Positions 23,937 to 34,775 of a stretch of 64,000 nucleotides of DNA are shown here, piece after piece. The DNA comes from Cercophora sp. LCS_1 (lineage: Eukaryota > Ascomycota > Sordariomycetes > Sordariales > Lasiosphaeriaceae). The DNA is taken from positions 186,001-250,000 of the forward strand of contig JAPZLL010000023.1 of the NCBI GenBank assembly GCA_036250225.1, read 5' to 3'. The notes beneath the pieces are model-generated. The model was not told the origin of the DNA, searched no databases, and saw nothing but the letters and a program-made list of their open reading frames with translations. Position numbers and translations under genes: made by a program. Each line of letters opens with the position of its first letter. Within the stretch, counting starts at the first letter, position 1.

Positions 23937-25778
23937 ATGGCGTCACAAATTGAACTTTTGCTGGCCGAGCATGCAGCGGCCAGCATCCCCGAAGAGCCTC
24001 AGCCGGCTTCGGTCGCCCCATCACTTACATACTCGGATTCCTCCGACGAGCATGAAATTGAGGAACCCCGCCAGACTGAGCCACGACAACGACGAGCCTC
24101 GACGCGATTGATCGCACAAAGTCCAGCTGATGTGCAGCGCATCACCGGCGAATCAACGACCCAATTGATAAAGCGCTGCTGCGGTGGAGGATGCTGTCTT
24201 GACGTGAAAGCGAAAAGCAAACCGGGTGCCTATGAACCTGTTGCGCTTCCCGACAATGACGCCTTCAAGTCATTGGGTCTGAAGATTGACGCCATCCCGA
24301 CTACACTCACCAACGTTTGTGACCTACCTGAACAAACCACCTTTTTGCAGCCTTTGCGTCGACCATCAAACGAGCCGTCCCCAGCAACATCGTTCGACAC
24401 AAGCCGCGATGCAAACTCAATTCCCGTTGACGACGCCACCAAGGCGCTTGGAAGCATGAGCCTCGAGGATATCGACACTAGCATCCAGCCACCTACCTAT
24501 GTCCAGCCTCATCCGCCGCACCATGTTTTCGCTGCTCGGATTCACAACACACGAGAGTTGACAGGCCAAGGGGCTGAGAAGCGGACATTCCATTTCGACT
24601 TGGACGTCACAAACTACCCCGATGGCGAGGATGTTGACTTTCGGGTCGGCGGTGCCATTGGTGTCTCGGCGCCCAACGAGGACTCCATGGTAGATGAGGT
24701 TTTCGACCTTCTCCTGATACCTCGCTTCCTGCGCGACAAACCTGTCCTTCTGCAAACAACCAAGGGGCGCTGGCCTACCGTTTGGGGAGACGATCAAGCG
24801 CGAGAGCTTGCTACAACACGGCGAGCCTTGTTGACTTGGTGTTCCGACATACAATCTTATCCGCCTACAAAGCAAATACTACGCGTCCTTGCCGAGTATG
24901 CCACGGACGAGGTGGAAAAGAGGATACTTCTCTTCCTTTGCGCTGGGGAGGGCCAGGGTGTATTCTGTGACTTCCGCACTGGCCCGCATGTCAGCTTGGT
25001 CCAACTCCTCCACGCCTTCCCAAGCTCCAAGCCGCCACTCGACCTCTTGTTTTCGGTCCTCCAACCCCTGATGCCACGGTTCTATTCGCTTTCAAACGAC
25101 CCCCACGAGTCCTTTGAGACCCGTGACGGAAAGCAGCACCGCCTGATCGAGATAGCAGTCACCGTTCATGAGACGCCTGACTGGCGAACTGGCAGTCGTT
25201 CCGGAGTTGGGTCTGGGTTTTTCCAGCGTCAGGCGCTTAAGCTGCTTGAAGCCCAGAAGAAAGGAGAGACCAATGCCGACTTCTATGTCCCCATGTTCAA
25301 GGGTTTGATGGCCAACCCCCTTGCTAAGCAATTCGTCTCGGATGGTCCGATGCTGTTGATCGGCGCTGGTGTAGGCATTGCGCCCTTCCGAGGCTTTGTC
25401 CAGCGCCGTCTCAAGACAGCCAGCTGCGCGAACAAGGTCTGGGTTCTCCAGGGCATCCGTGACTCACTCGTCGACGAGATTTATAGTGGCGAGTGGGGAG
25501 TGCACGAGGATGAGGTGAAGCGAGTGGTGCAAAGTCGAAGAGGAGAGGGTCGCTACGTGCAAGAAGAGGTCAAGCACCAAGCTGATCTCGTCTGGTACAT
25601 TATCAACTCGGTGGACGGCCGTGTCTTCGTTTGCGGCAGCAGCAGGGGCATGGGCGAGGGCGTTGAGAATGCTCTTGTTGAGGTTGCAATGCAGAAGGGA
25701 AATCTTGAGCGCGAGGAGGCGAAGCAATTCTGGGACCTCAAGAAGGAAGCCGGCCAATACATTGCCGAGACTTGGTGA
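23937..25778 (+). CDS. FAD/NADPH oxidoreductase lacking a flavodoxin domain
   Basis: Single exon, 613 aa from ATG 23937. An upstream in-frame ATG at 23838 would add a hydrophobic leader, but it lies in a pyrimidine-rich stretch that looks like 5' UTR. The C-terminal 380 residues have the layout of the cytochrome P450 reductase/sulfite reductase flavoprotein family. The FAD motif RFYS is at 381-384, an NADPH-pyrophosphate motif GAGVGIAPFRG starts at 476, VFVCGSSRGMG follows, and the chain ends in Trp, which in this family stacks on the flavin. The usual FMN-binding flavodoxin domain is absent. In its place is a disordered Ser/Pro/Glu-rich N-terminus with a CCGGGCC cluster at residues 81-87. 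It probably moves electrons from NADPH to an unknown partner. Confidence 0.85.
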   Translation: MASQIELLLAEHAAASIPEEPQPASVAPSLTYSDSSDEHEIEEPRQTEPRQRRASTRLIAQSPADVQRITGESTTQLIKRCCGGGCCLDVKAKSKPGAYEPVALPDNDAFKSLGLKIDAIPTTLTNVCDLPEQTTFLQPLRRPSNEPSPATSFDTSRDANSIPVDDATKALGSMSLEDIDTSIQPPTYVQPHPPHHVFAARIHNTRELTGQGAEKRTFHFDLDVTNYPDGEDVDFRVGGAIGVSAPNEDSMVDEVFDLLLIPRFLRDKPVLLQTTKGRWPTVWGDDQARELATTRRALLTWCSDIQSYPPTKQILRVLAEYATDEVEKRILLFLCAGEGQGVFCDFRTGPHVSLVQLLHAFPSSKPPLDLLFSVLQPLMPRFYSLSNDPHESFETRDGKQHRLIEIAVTVHETPDWRTGSRSGVGSGFFQRQALKLLEAQKKGETNADFYVPMFKGLMANPLAKQFVSDGPMLLIGAGVGIAPFRGFVQRRLKTASCANKVWVLQGIRDSLVDEIYSGEWGVHEDEVKRVVQSRRGEGRYVQEEVKHQADLVWYIINSVDGRVFVCGSSRGMGEGVENALVEVAMQKGNLEREEAKQFWDLKKEAGQYIAETW

Positions 25779-27169
25779 AGCCGGTTCAAGGGTTTCCTTT
25801 CCACAGAAAATTTTGATGGTTAGAGATTACTGGGCACGGGGTTATGGGCTTTAGGGGTGTGATTAGATTGGGCGTTTGGGGGTGAGCATTCATGGCGTCG
25901 ATTTGATGATTGAGCATGGTTTTCACTTTTCACAATACCTCGTCACGTTAAAACAATGGCCCGGGCCGGATAGACAAAGTTGATACTCGATCTTTATCCA
26001 AGCTATGCACACCAGGTAGTCTGGCTGTGTTTTTCTCGAAAGCTTCGCAGAGCAATGCTAGCATACTCTTGATTACTCCTCACCCACCAACTCAAACACC
26101 TTGTGTCAAAGTTTCAAGAGTCTAAAACTTCAAATCCCTTGCCACAATACCAATACGATTTCCTTCTTAGTGGGGATAACAACTAGTTGCGCATGAAAAT
26201 GGCGGGTTCCTGGAATCTGCCCCGATGCCGCGCGGCGAGGAGATTTCGTGAACAGATTCTTCTAGACTCTTCGTCATCCAGGGGGAACCTCGCTTCCACG
26301 TCGCCGGTCGAAATGTCAACACTCGACAGCCTCGCTGTTCAAACCCTGGTGGAGAAAGCGGTCCGGACAGACTCGGCAGAGCAAATGAAGATGCGTCAGC
26401 TTTCCCAAAGCACCCAAGACAAATCCAGAATCTTTCGTCGTCGGGGCACGACCAGGGGGACACATTTGGAGGGGTAGGTTGGCTTGGAGGGGTGGAACCC
26501 CGCGCGCGCCTACCGAGTTCGGATGGGCGGACGGTCGACCGCACCCCTGCCAAGCGTTTAAAAAAAAAAAAAGGGAAGGAACCGCGCGGCGAACCCTCAA
26601 CTTGCATCTGGGTTTTTACTCGTCAACTAATTTTTGAAGCAATGATAGGATGGGCGGATCCGTTTGTAAATCTGTAAATCTGGCAGCCTTGGACCCCAGG
26701 AACATTAGTAATAAAATCCATTGACTCAACGGGACCGGTTTGGAGAGTTCCATTATCTCCAGGACGGGCGGGGTCGATTTGTGCGCTCGAGTTCTCGTTG
26801 CTTTCAATTGCTTACCAAGCTTGAGCGGCTCATCACAACGCGCATGACGCCACACTCCCAAGAGATGGCTAAGTGGGGTGGGAAACCGATTGGTGATGCT
26901 TGGTGAACTTTGGTAAGGCATCATGCGCAAGGGAGTGCCCTTCTTCGCGGCTCAATTGCGGCTCCCGTCGCATGGGCGACATCCATCCATACCCCCTCCC
27001 CCTTCCAAACCCCTCCACTGCAGGTCGTACCCCGTTTCCCCTGAGATATATAGAGAAGCAGCTCTCCGTCGTTCCCACCACTGCTTTCCTCCCCATCCCC
27101 ATCGCATCGTCTCCTCCCAGGATATATATATATATATATATATGTACACCAGTAGATAAACCGCCTTTT
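25779..27169. other. intergenic region
   Basis: No gene seen. It contains the 3' end of the reductase gene, a 12-nt A run near 26560 and the promoter of the nitroreductase gene, with a TA repeat just before the start codon. Confidence 0.6.
27122..27143. repeat. (AT)11 tract in the 5' leader
   Basis: Twenty-two bases of pure alternating AT, ending 26 nt before the ATG at 27170 of the nitroreductase gene. It may serve as a TATA element or may be a length-variable microsatellite in the leader. Confidence 0.7.
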
Positions 27170-27968
27170 ATGCAACGCTTCGCTGTATTCGCTACAAGAG
27201 TCCTCCCCTCTCTCCGAACTATCGCACCTCGATCGACTGCTCCCCAAGCAGCTCTCCGCACTACTAGATTTTTCTCCTCCACCACGCCCACCAGCACAAT
27301 GGCCGCCAACTCCTTCCTCGAGCTTGTCAAGGCTCGCCGCTCCATCTACGCCCTGAACAAAGATCTTCCCGTCTCGAAGGAGCGCATCCAGGAGATTGTC
27401 AGCGAGGCCCTCCAGCACGTCCCCAGCAGCTTCAACTCGCAAAGCAACCGAGTCGTCGTCCTCTTCGGCGCCGAGCACGACAAGTTCTGGGATATTACGA
27501 CCGAGACGCTAAAGGCCATCGTGCCTGAGGGCCAGTGGGAGTCCACAAGCGGGCGCATGGCCATGTTCAAGGGCGCCGCCGGTTCGGTACGTCACATCTC
27601 CTCCAAACAATTCATGGCACAACTACTAACACAGACTCTTCGTGAAACAGATCCTCTTCTTTGAGGACCAGACCGTTGTCGAGGGCATGCAGGCCAAGTT
27701 CGCCTTGTACGCCGACCGATTCCCCGTCTGGGCCACGCAAAGCACGGGCATGCTTCAGCACACCCTCTGGGTTGCCCTCGAGGCGGAGGGTCTCGGTGCC
27801 AACATTCAGCACTACAACCCCCTCGTCGATGCCAAGGTTGCCGAGACCTGGAAGCTTCCCGAGACTTGGAAGCTCAACGCCCAGCTTGTCTTTGGCGGCC
27901 GGGTTGCCGAGGCAGGCCAGAAGACGTTCACTCCTCTCGAGGAGAAGCTCAAGGTCTTTGGCGCTTAA
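27170..27968 (+). CDS. nitroreductase-family protein (Hbn1/Frm2-like), probably mitochondrial form
   Basis: Exons 27170-27586 and 27651-27968 (intron 64 nt, GTACGT donor, ACTAAC branch) give 244 aa. From residue 47 the chain follows the small nitroreductase-like proteins related to yeast Hbn1 and Frm2, FMN-dependent reductases linked to oxidative stress and lipid signalling. Visible marks are LVKARRSIYALNKD at the start, PSSFNSQSNRVVVL, FFEDQTVV and a C-terminal TWKLNAQLVFG. The first 43 residues are rich in Arg, Ser, Thr and Ala with almost no acids and contain RFFSST, a good mitochondrial presequence. A second in-frame ATG at 27299 (residue 44, context ACAATGG) starts exactly at the conserved domain. 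Two products, mitochondrial and cytosolic, are therefore possible. The frame is also open upstream to 26900 by chance. Confidence 0.88.
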
Positions 27969-28235
27969 GGGAATTTGATCATTAGCAATATGCGTTTTTT
28001 GTGTTTGTTACCAGCATTGGGAGGAGTTTTGTGAGAGGTGCGGTTTCAATACCCCCCGTAGAGCAGATATTCGATAGACATCTTGCTAGATAAGGTTTAA
28101 TTTAGGGCTCAATTGACAGCCCATTGTCATATTCCGTACAAATTCTGAGCCGAACCTTGCTGGGATCACAGAATTAGGTGCTGACTTGCGCGTCGCTCAG
28201 AGCGTTGTGGTGTAACGCTCTGTGTTATCTGGCGC

Positions 28236-29900
28236 CTACTCGCGAACACGACCAAGCGCCTGGCCCATCTTCAGCGTTTGCCCCTTCTCCACGGTCCAAG
28301 TCCATCCTTTTCGGATCTGTCCGGTCTCGTCGTGTTCCGCGACCGGAGCCTCGAACACGAGCACAACTGTGCTGCCCAACTGAAACCCACCCATCTCTTC
28401 GCCTCGCCGCAGCGCATGACCGCCCAACACAACGCTCGCAGACTCGTAGGTCGCCTCAGCATAGCCTAGATATGGCTCGCCTCTCTTGGCTGCCTCTTCG
28501 GCGGCCCTGTCGGCAGCTGTATCGGTGACCAGACTGTTGGTCCGGAGCTCCCGATCAAAGTTGATTTTGATTGACCCAACATTGGTAGCGCCAACTGGGA
28601 CATAGCTGAAAAAGCCCCACCGCCAGCGACCCAGAAGAACAACACGCTCGTTCAGAGTAAAGAGTCCGGGGAGGGTACGCTGCAGATAGGGCGACACACT
28701 GAAGAGTTCTCCCGCGAAATGACGTCGCCGCTCGACGACCCAGTTTGCCGGAGAGTGGAAACGATGGTAATCGCCAGGGGCCAAGTAGATCACAGCGTAG
28801 TACAACGTGTGCTTCTTGTTTGGCGAAAGGATATCGTACCACGCCTGTTCGCCCTGGGCAAGTTCGGCGCTGACCTCCGAGACGGAAACAGGCGATGGCG
28901 CTACAGACTGATCCTTGGGCTTGTTGAGCTTGCTGGATTTCTTATTACCAGAGAGAAGGTCGGGAAGTGTGTATGAGATGCCATTGACTCGGGCAAACTC
29001 TTCATCTTTCTTGACTAACGCCTCGTCTCCTTCCAGCTCTCTTTCGGAGGACACGGGCTTATCTCCCTCGAGACTTTTGCTCGAAACGCTGGGTGTCGGC
29101 GAGTTTTGACCCAACAAGGCATCGATGGTATAGGTCATGCCCTTCACCTGCTCAATCTCACCGCCAGATATTTGCCCAAATTGCAGGATCTTGCCGTCCG
29201 AGGGAGATAGGAGAGCATTGTGGTCCGGGTCCAGAGGCCGCACACCGGGTTTGAGCGTTCGGTAGAAGAAAGCCGCTAGGTTAGGAAATTTGTGGAGGTC
29301 CTCTTCCTCGATCTCATCCAAACTATGTGTTGAGTAAGTAAGCACTCGTGGGAAAGCCCTTCGAAGTTCGACTTACTTTACCCCGAAAATGAACGAGTAT
29401 AATCGGAAACCAGGGACCCGAAGATAGTACGGAATGACCAATTCATTAAATCTGCCCCACAGCCGAGACAAAGCCTTCAGGGGCAATGTAGACATGATCT
29501 GAACTTGCCTAGAAATTTGCATTAGTGAGAGCCCACATTGAGCTTGTTGCGCAACAACATACCATGGTCCTTCGAGCCTGACCTTTGGTCTCTTCTGGGG
29601 TGTTGGCTCCAGATCGCCATTTTCCGCGGCTTCTTTCTCCCTTGTGTAGACTTTATAGAATTGGATAAGACCAAGGACGCCTATTCCGAGGCCAATTGGT
29701 ATTGGATGCCACTCGAATTTTGTCTCGGGCTTGGGCCTTTTGGGTGGATGCTGTGAGAATTGGCGACGACCGACGATCGTTGGCTGTACTCGTCGCGACG
29801 CAAAGAATGCACGGCGACGGGCGCAAGTCGACCGTTGGCCCAACGGTATCCGGGCAAGGCCAGCCCGAGCGGAGGCGGGACCGAACGAGACGGTCGCCAT
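28236..29900 (-). CDS. psd1: mitochondrial phosphatidylserine decarboxylase
   Basis: Makes phosphatidylethanolamine from phosphatidylserine at the mitochondrial inner membrane. Exons on the minus strand: 29900-29563, 29508-29377 and 29322-28236, with introns of 54 nt each. The joins give GPWQVQIMSTLPL and FIFGVNLDEI, and the protein is 518 aa. The N-terminus is Arg/Ser/Ala-rich, as in a mitochondrial presequence, followed by one membrane segment at about 66-82. The catalytic domain shows LLSPSDGK, APGDYHRFHSP and the LGST motif at residues 472-475. By family knowledge, autocleavage before Ser474 would create the pyruvoyl group and release a short alpha subunit. A Ser/Lys-rich low-complexity stretch is inserted in the middle of the domain. 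The gene is convergent with the nitroreductase gene (267 bp apart) and divergent from the UBL gene. Confidence 0.94.
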
Positions 29901-30823
29901 TGCTCAAGCTCGACTTCGGATAGGTGGGTAGGTGGACGGACGGGCCAGCACGATGATTAAAAAAGAAGACGCTTGAGCTAAGCAGTCTGCATCATGGGGT
30001 ACTCGCTCGTATTTTCCCTGTGTTTTCGTAGAGATTGATGGGGGTTGTAACACCTGACAGTTAAGAAAGGCACGAGAGATGCGGGCTCGCGCGAACTGCA
30101 GGAGATGGTTCACTGGATTGGCGTCATGACGCAAAGCCGATGCAAGTGAAGAGCCACTTTTTTACGACGGGATTTGCCGCTGCCTGCCGCGTAAAGTGGA
30201 TCTGGCCTGAGGGTCGCAGAGTAACTGCACCAGGAACCTCGTTCGCGATTGCAATCTTGAATTAAAAGTTACATGATTGAGGAGCTGCAATATGCCGTAA
30301 AAGGACATAAAATAATTGTATAATTTCTAAAGTATTTAAAGGCAGCTTTTTGACTTCTGCATGATACACGGGCTTTGTGTAGACATTGGATGTTTTAAGA
30401 TGTTCAAAGGTGGGGTGCAGCATGCACTGTGTACCTGATTCCACTTCTTTCCGGTTCTGAAGACAGCGTGGAATTTTAGAGCTGACCCAAGACAGCGGCT
30501 CCTTGCGACACCAAAACCAACAACAGAGCCGGGGAAACAGTCAAGCCACCCCGTTCCTCCTGTCCGCTCGAAGATCTATGCCAATAATTTGGCGTCAAGA
30601 ACGTTCCTCGGGCTCTTTGCTCTCCGCGCAAGCGCTTGTCTAGGCCTTTGGCCCCAGACCGCAGATCCCAGGCATGCGCTTCCCGGCTCGTTTACAACCC
30701 ACGCCGGGCTTTTGAGCGAGCGATTCGTCCGACTCAACGAAGCAAGCGACTACTTGACCGCGACTCTTGTGCTCAGCACGTCCCGATACCTCACTTAGCT
30801 AGAACTAGGCGAAATCGGTCAAG
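29901..30823. other. divergent promoter between psd1 and the UBL gene
   Basis: No gene seen in 0.9 kb. It must carry both promoters. An AT-rich patch lies near 30250-30350. Confidence 0.6.
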
Positions 30824-33099
30824 ATGGCCGAGGCGCAAGCAGTCACTTCGCAGCTCAACAGCTCCGGGTCTGCGCACGCGCTCGTCAACCTCCAGATTGT
30901 GTCTCCCACCGTTGGAGTTGGACCACTAGCGTTCCCGGGCCTACCACTTGATACTACCGTCGCTCAGCTCAAGCAGAAGATTCGGGAATCGCTGCCGTCA
31001 CACCCAACGGATGCCCACCAACGGTTGATCCATCGAGGTAGACTGCTAGCGCGGGATAGCGACACGCTCAAGGACATATTTCCCGAAGAAGTGGTAAGTG
31101 CCTACCGTTAAGACTAGAGACGTACCAGCAGAATACTGATATATGGCACAAATAGCTTAGGACTAGCGACCAGCAAACGCTCCACCTTGTTCTTCGAGAC
31201 ATCACCGACCGTCAGCCACCTGCTCCAGCTCCCTCTCAACCAACACCAACTGCTGGCCAAAACCCTGGACATATACCACCACAACAGAATGCTGGGTTTC
31301 CACAACATGGTCACCCTTTCCATCAACACCAGCGGGCTCACGGCGTGCGCAACGCAGCTCCCGTTGCATTAAATCCCGGGGGCTTCGCCGGTTATCCGAG
31401 CCCAGGGCCGTTCGCTCCAACACTCCAGCAACAACACCACCAAGCCATGCTTCAGTGGGCGAACCAGTTGCATCGCGAAGCAATGAATCGTCAGTATATG
31501 AACCTCCAGCAGCACCAGCGCGCCCAGAACGACCCCAATGGTCCCCAAGATAGCACACAACATGTCCATGGACAACCTGCTGATCACGCTGGCGGGCGCA
31601 ACAGCCCTGCGGCCTCCATGCCTACTAGCACCATTGTTCGTGAAGGTTTTGGCCCGAACGGCTCCTGGAGGATCACGATGAACGAGACGGTGTCTACCTC
31701 TGGTGGCCATAACCCTTTGACTGGGAATCCGTCAAGCACAAACTCAGCAACCCGCGGCCCGCTCTCACCGGCAGACATTGCCGGCATTATGCGCGGCGCC
31801 GACGCTACGCAAGCGACGCAAGCGATGACCAATGCCATGCAGCGCAGCGCTTCGGGGGCATCGTTGGCAAATATGGCGAACCTTGCCAACTTCAGTGGTC
31901 CTGTCCAGCCGATTCAGCCAGGAGTCACAACCCCGATATTTCCCGGAACTCCGAGAAATGGTAGTCGGACAGCAACTCCTGATCCTTGGGCGAGACTGAT
32001 GGGCAATCCGATTGCAAACGTACCGCACTCGCAGCCACATGCTGCCGCATCCCCTGGCCCGCAACCCGAGGTTTATATTCTGTCCTCTCCCACTGGCCCT
32101 CGAGGTCTCTTAATCCACGGAAGTTCAGAGATGTACGTCACCCCTGCACCGGCTCGCTCACCGATGACATTCCCGGTTGTTCCCTCTCCATACCCGGTGC
32201 GCCTTCAGCCATCCCCGCCTATGCCTTGGCAAGCGCCGGTCATTCCACCACAGGTGCAGTTCAGACAAGAGCAAGCACAACCACAACCACAGCGCCAGGC
32301 GCAAGTCCAAGTGCAGCCGCAGCTACGGCAGCGCGGCCACCGGGACCTCCAAGATGTCCCAGTTCGCCCGTTTCAAGCGCACCCCAACAATCCTGGCGCA
32401 GGGGCATTGGTGGCAGCTGCATGGCCTCACATTTGGCTGATCCTACGGCTTGTATTATTTGTGTGGTGGTTTACCTCTAATGATCCCAGCTGGTCTCGTT
32501 GGCTGACCATGGTGGCAATCGCCATTGCTGTCTTTGTGTTCAACACGGGGATGCTTAACGGAGTCGCCAATCAAGCATGGGATCCAATTCGACAGCATCT
32601 TGAAGGCCTCCTTCCTCTAGCGCCTCCGGATCAAGCACAGGGAGGTCTGCGACCGGCACCGGCTCCGCGTCCAGCGGCTCGGAATGGTGAGGGCGGGAAT
32701 GCCGCCCAAAGAAATGATGCGACAGAGCCAAACCCAGCCCAGACAGCGGCGAGACTAGTGGCCGAGCGCCGGAATGCGAATGCACACTGGTTGTTAGACC
32801 ATGTGAGGCGCTTGGAAAGGGCCGGTTTGTTGTTCTTAGCCAGTATAGCTCCTGGCGTGGCTGAGCGCCACATCGCGCACCTAGAGGCACAAGAACGCGC
32901 CGAACGCCAGCGGAGAGAAGCCGAGGAGGCGGCGGCGGCTGCAGAAGCGGCTGCTGCTGCCACCAACGCTACGACAGACGAGCAAGGCGCTGTCACTGAT
33001 GGGGGAGCACCGGGAGAGCGAGCAGATGGAAACCACGTCGGGGGCGCCGATGAGGGTCAGCAGGCAGTTCCCCATCAGCCACCCCTGATTCAGATATGA
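30824..33099 (+). CDS. ubiquitin-like, membrane-anchored HERP/Usa1-like protein
   Basis: Exons 30824-31093 and 31156-33099 (intron 62 nt, GTAAGT donor) give 737 aa. An N-terminal ubiquitin-like domain lies at about residues 18-110: VNLQIVSP, then LKQKIRESLP, QRLIHRGRLL and TLHLVLRD. A long Pro/Gln/Asn/His-rich disordered region follows. Two adjacent hydrophobic segments at about 505-560 form a hairpin anchor of the type WLILRLVLFVWWF plus WLTMVAIAIAVFVF. The C-terminus is Ala/Glu/Arg-rich, helical, then acidic. The layout UBL, disordered linker, double membrane segment is that of HERP (HERPUD1) and yeast Usa1, scaffolds of the HRD1 ligase. This makes a link with the HRD1 gene 16 kb away plausible but unproven. 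The exact orthology is uncertain. Confidence 0.8.
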
Positions 33100-33664
33100 G
33101 TGCAAGCATATCTAGCGGCGGCATATTTTGATGGGTGTCAAGTTGGCATGGTTGTAATGTGTGTACGAGCGGTTGGGCGATGCAATGGCGATGGCGCTTG
33201 GTGTTTGTTGTATTTGATGCAAATGGCAAGGACATGCCTTTTTTTTTTTGCGCCATCTCTTTGGGCCTCGAGCACTAGTTTATTTCATGGGTGATATCTA
33301 TATTCTCTTAGTTTTAGCGGCCCTCCAAAAAAAAAAACTACAGAGACAATGCAGCGCCCGCGCCCGCGCCCGCGCCCGGTTTTCGGTCGACGTCTTCCGT
33401 GTTTTGAGGTGAAGTGGTTCCGCGGCTAAGGCAACGGCACCCGTTGTGGGGTATCCGGGGTGTTGCCTCGGTAAGATTGGGGATGCGGGAGTCGGGGCTA
33501 AGGCTTTCGAGTCCGGGGAAGCTACTCCACCTCGGCGCGACCCTTGTGATCGGGGTTCGGTTGACATCATGGGGGAAGGTTAAAAGGTCATTGAGGTGCC
33601 CCAAATCCCCCCGTCCCCCTCCCTCATTGTCCCTGCCCTTCTTTGACACTCAAGATTGCCCACC
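33100..33664. other. intergenic region with GC-rich hexamer repeat
   Basis: No gene seen. It contains an 11-nt T run at about 33240, an 11-nt A run near 33328, the (CGCCCG)4 tract and the promoter of the dehydrogenase gene. Confidence 0.6.
33355..33378. repeat. (CGCCCG)4 tandem repeat
   Basis: Four perfect hexamer units between the UBL gene and the dehydrogenase gene. A simple GC-rich microsatellite. Confidence 0.8.
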
Positions 33665-34600
33665 ATGTCCGCCGACGCAGAACTCCACGACTTTCCATCC
33701 CTCTTCTCCCTTAAAGGCAAGGTCGCCGTCGTCACAGGTGGCTCCCGAGGACTCGGTCTGACCGCCGCGTCGGCGTAAGCATAACCACCATCCTTTTTTT
33801 TTTTTGTGAGCTAGACAAACTGAAACCATTTATTACCCAGTCTCCTCCAAGCAGGCGCCTCCAAGGTGTTTATCTCGTCCCGCAAGGCCGCCGCCTGCGA
33901 GTCCGCCTGCGCCGTGCTCAACGCCCTGCCTAACCGCGCCCCCGGCGCCGTCGCCATCTCGGTCCCTGCTGACAGCGCCACGCTCGCCGGCGTGAAGCAT
34001 CTGATCGCCGAGGTGGCCAAGCACACGGACCATGTCGACATCCTGCTGGCCAACGCCGGCGCGACCTGGGGCGCCCCGTTTGACAAGCACCCCGACGATG
34101 CGTTCGCCAAGGTCATGGACCTCAATGTGCGCGGCGTCTTCAACCTGATCCGCGAGTGTGCGCCGCTGCTGCAGAAGCGTGCCACGCTCGCCGACCCGTC
34201 GCGTATCATCATCACGTCCAGCGTGGCCGGTATTGGCATTGGCACCCTGGGCGAGAACGGGACGTATGGGTACTCTGCCAGCAAGGCAGCCGTCTTGCAC
34301 TTGGGCAAGAACTTGGCTGTCGAGTTGGGGCCGAGGCATATCACTGTCAATTCCATCTGCCCTGGTTTCTTCCCCAGCAAGATGAGCAACGGGTTGATGG
34401 CCAAGGCCGGTGGTGTTGACGAGATCGCCAAGACGAACCCTATGTTGAGGTTAGGTCAACCCGAGGATATTGCGGGCGTTGTTGTCTTCTTGACGAGCAG
34501 GGCTGGGAGTCACGTCAATGGCGCTGCTATACCGGTTGATGGCGGCGCGGTGTTGGCAAAGGGTGCTTTGATGATGACCAACAGCGGCGCAAAGTTGTAG
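33665..34600 (+). CDS. short-chain dehydrogenase/reductase
   Basis: NAD(P)-dependent oxidoreductase with a classical SDR fold. Exons 33665-33774 and 33841-34600 (intron 66 nt containing a 13-nt T run) give 289 aa. The cofactor motif TGGSRGLG is at residues 24-31, the NAG motif sits in LLANAGATWG, and the catalytic set is Ser163/164 with Tyr181 and Lys185 in YSASK. A PG motif in ICPGFFPSKM and the C-terminal VNGAAIPVDGG are typical of 3-oxoacyl-ACP reductase-like SDRs. It is close in feel to the RhlG-like group in fungi. The substrate cannot be told from the sequence. The first exon ends inside the glycine-rich motif region, and the join keeps frame. It is convergent with the methyltransferase gene, with only 175 bp between the stops. 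Confidence 0.9.
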
Positions 34601-34775
34601 ACTACTGCCTCGGTCACTGATCTTGTTGGTAAACTATAGACTACCTAGGTATTCAACGCAGGTTCTATATCTATGGCATGCTAGCAACAGTTAGGCTACA
34701 TTTAGTGTGCTCCCGTTTTCCTTTGGACATTGTTGTTTAGACACACGGAAACGCTGAGGCCTGCGTTAGGCAATC

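Noticed and set aside
26900..27169. N-terminal extension of the nitroreductase frame from 26900
   Set aside because: The frame is open by chance through the (AT)11 tract, giving an IYIYIY run. The ATG at 27170 gives a normal presequence.
33355..33378. possible CRISPR-like or regulatory repeat
   Set aside because: Only a short GC-rich microsatellite without spacers, and CRISPR arrays are not expected in a fungus.
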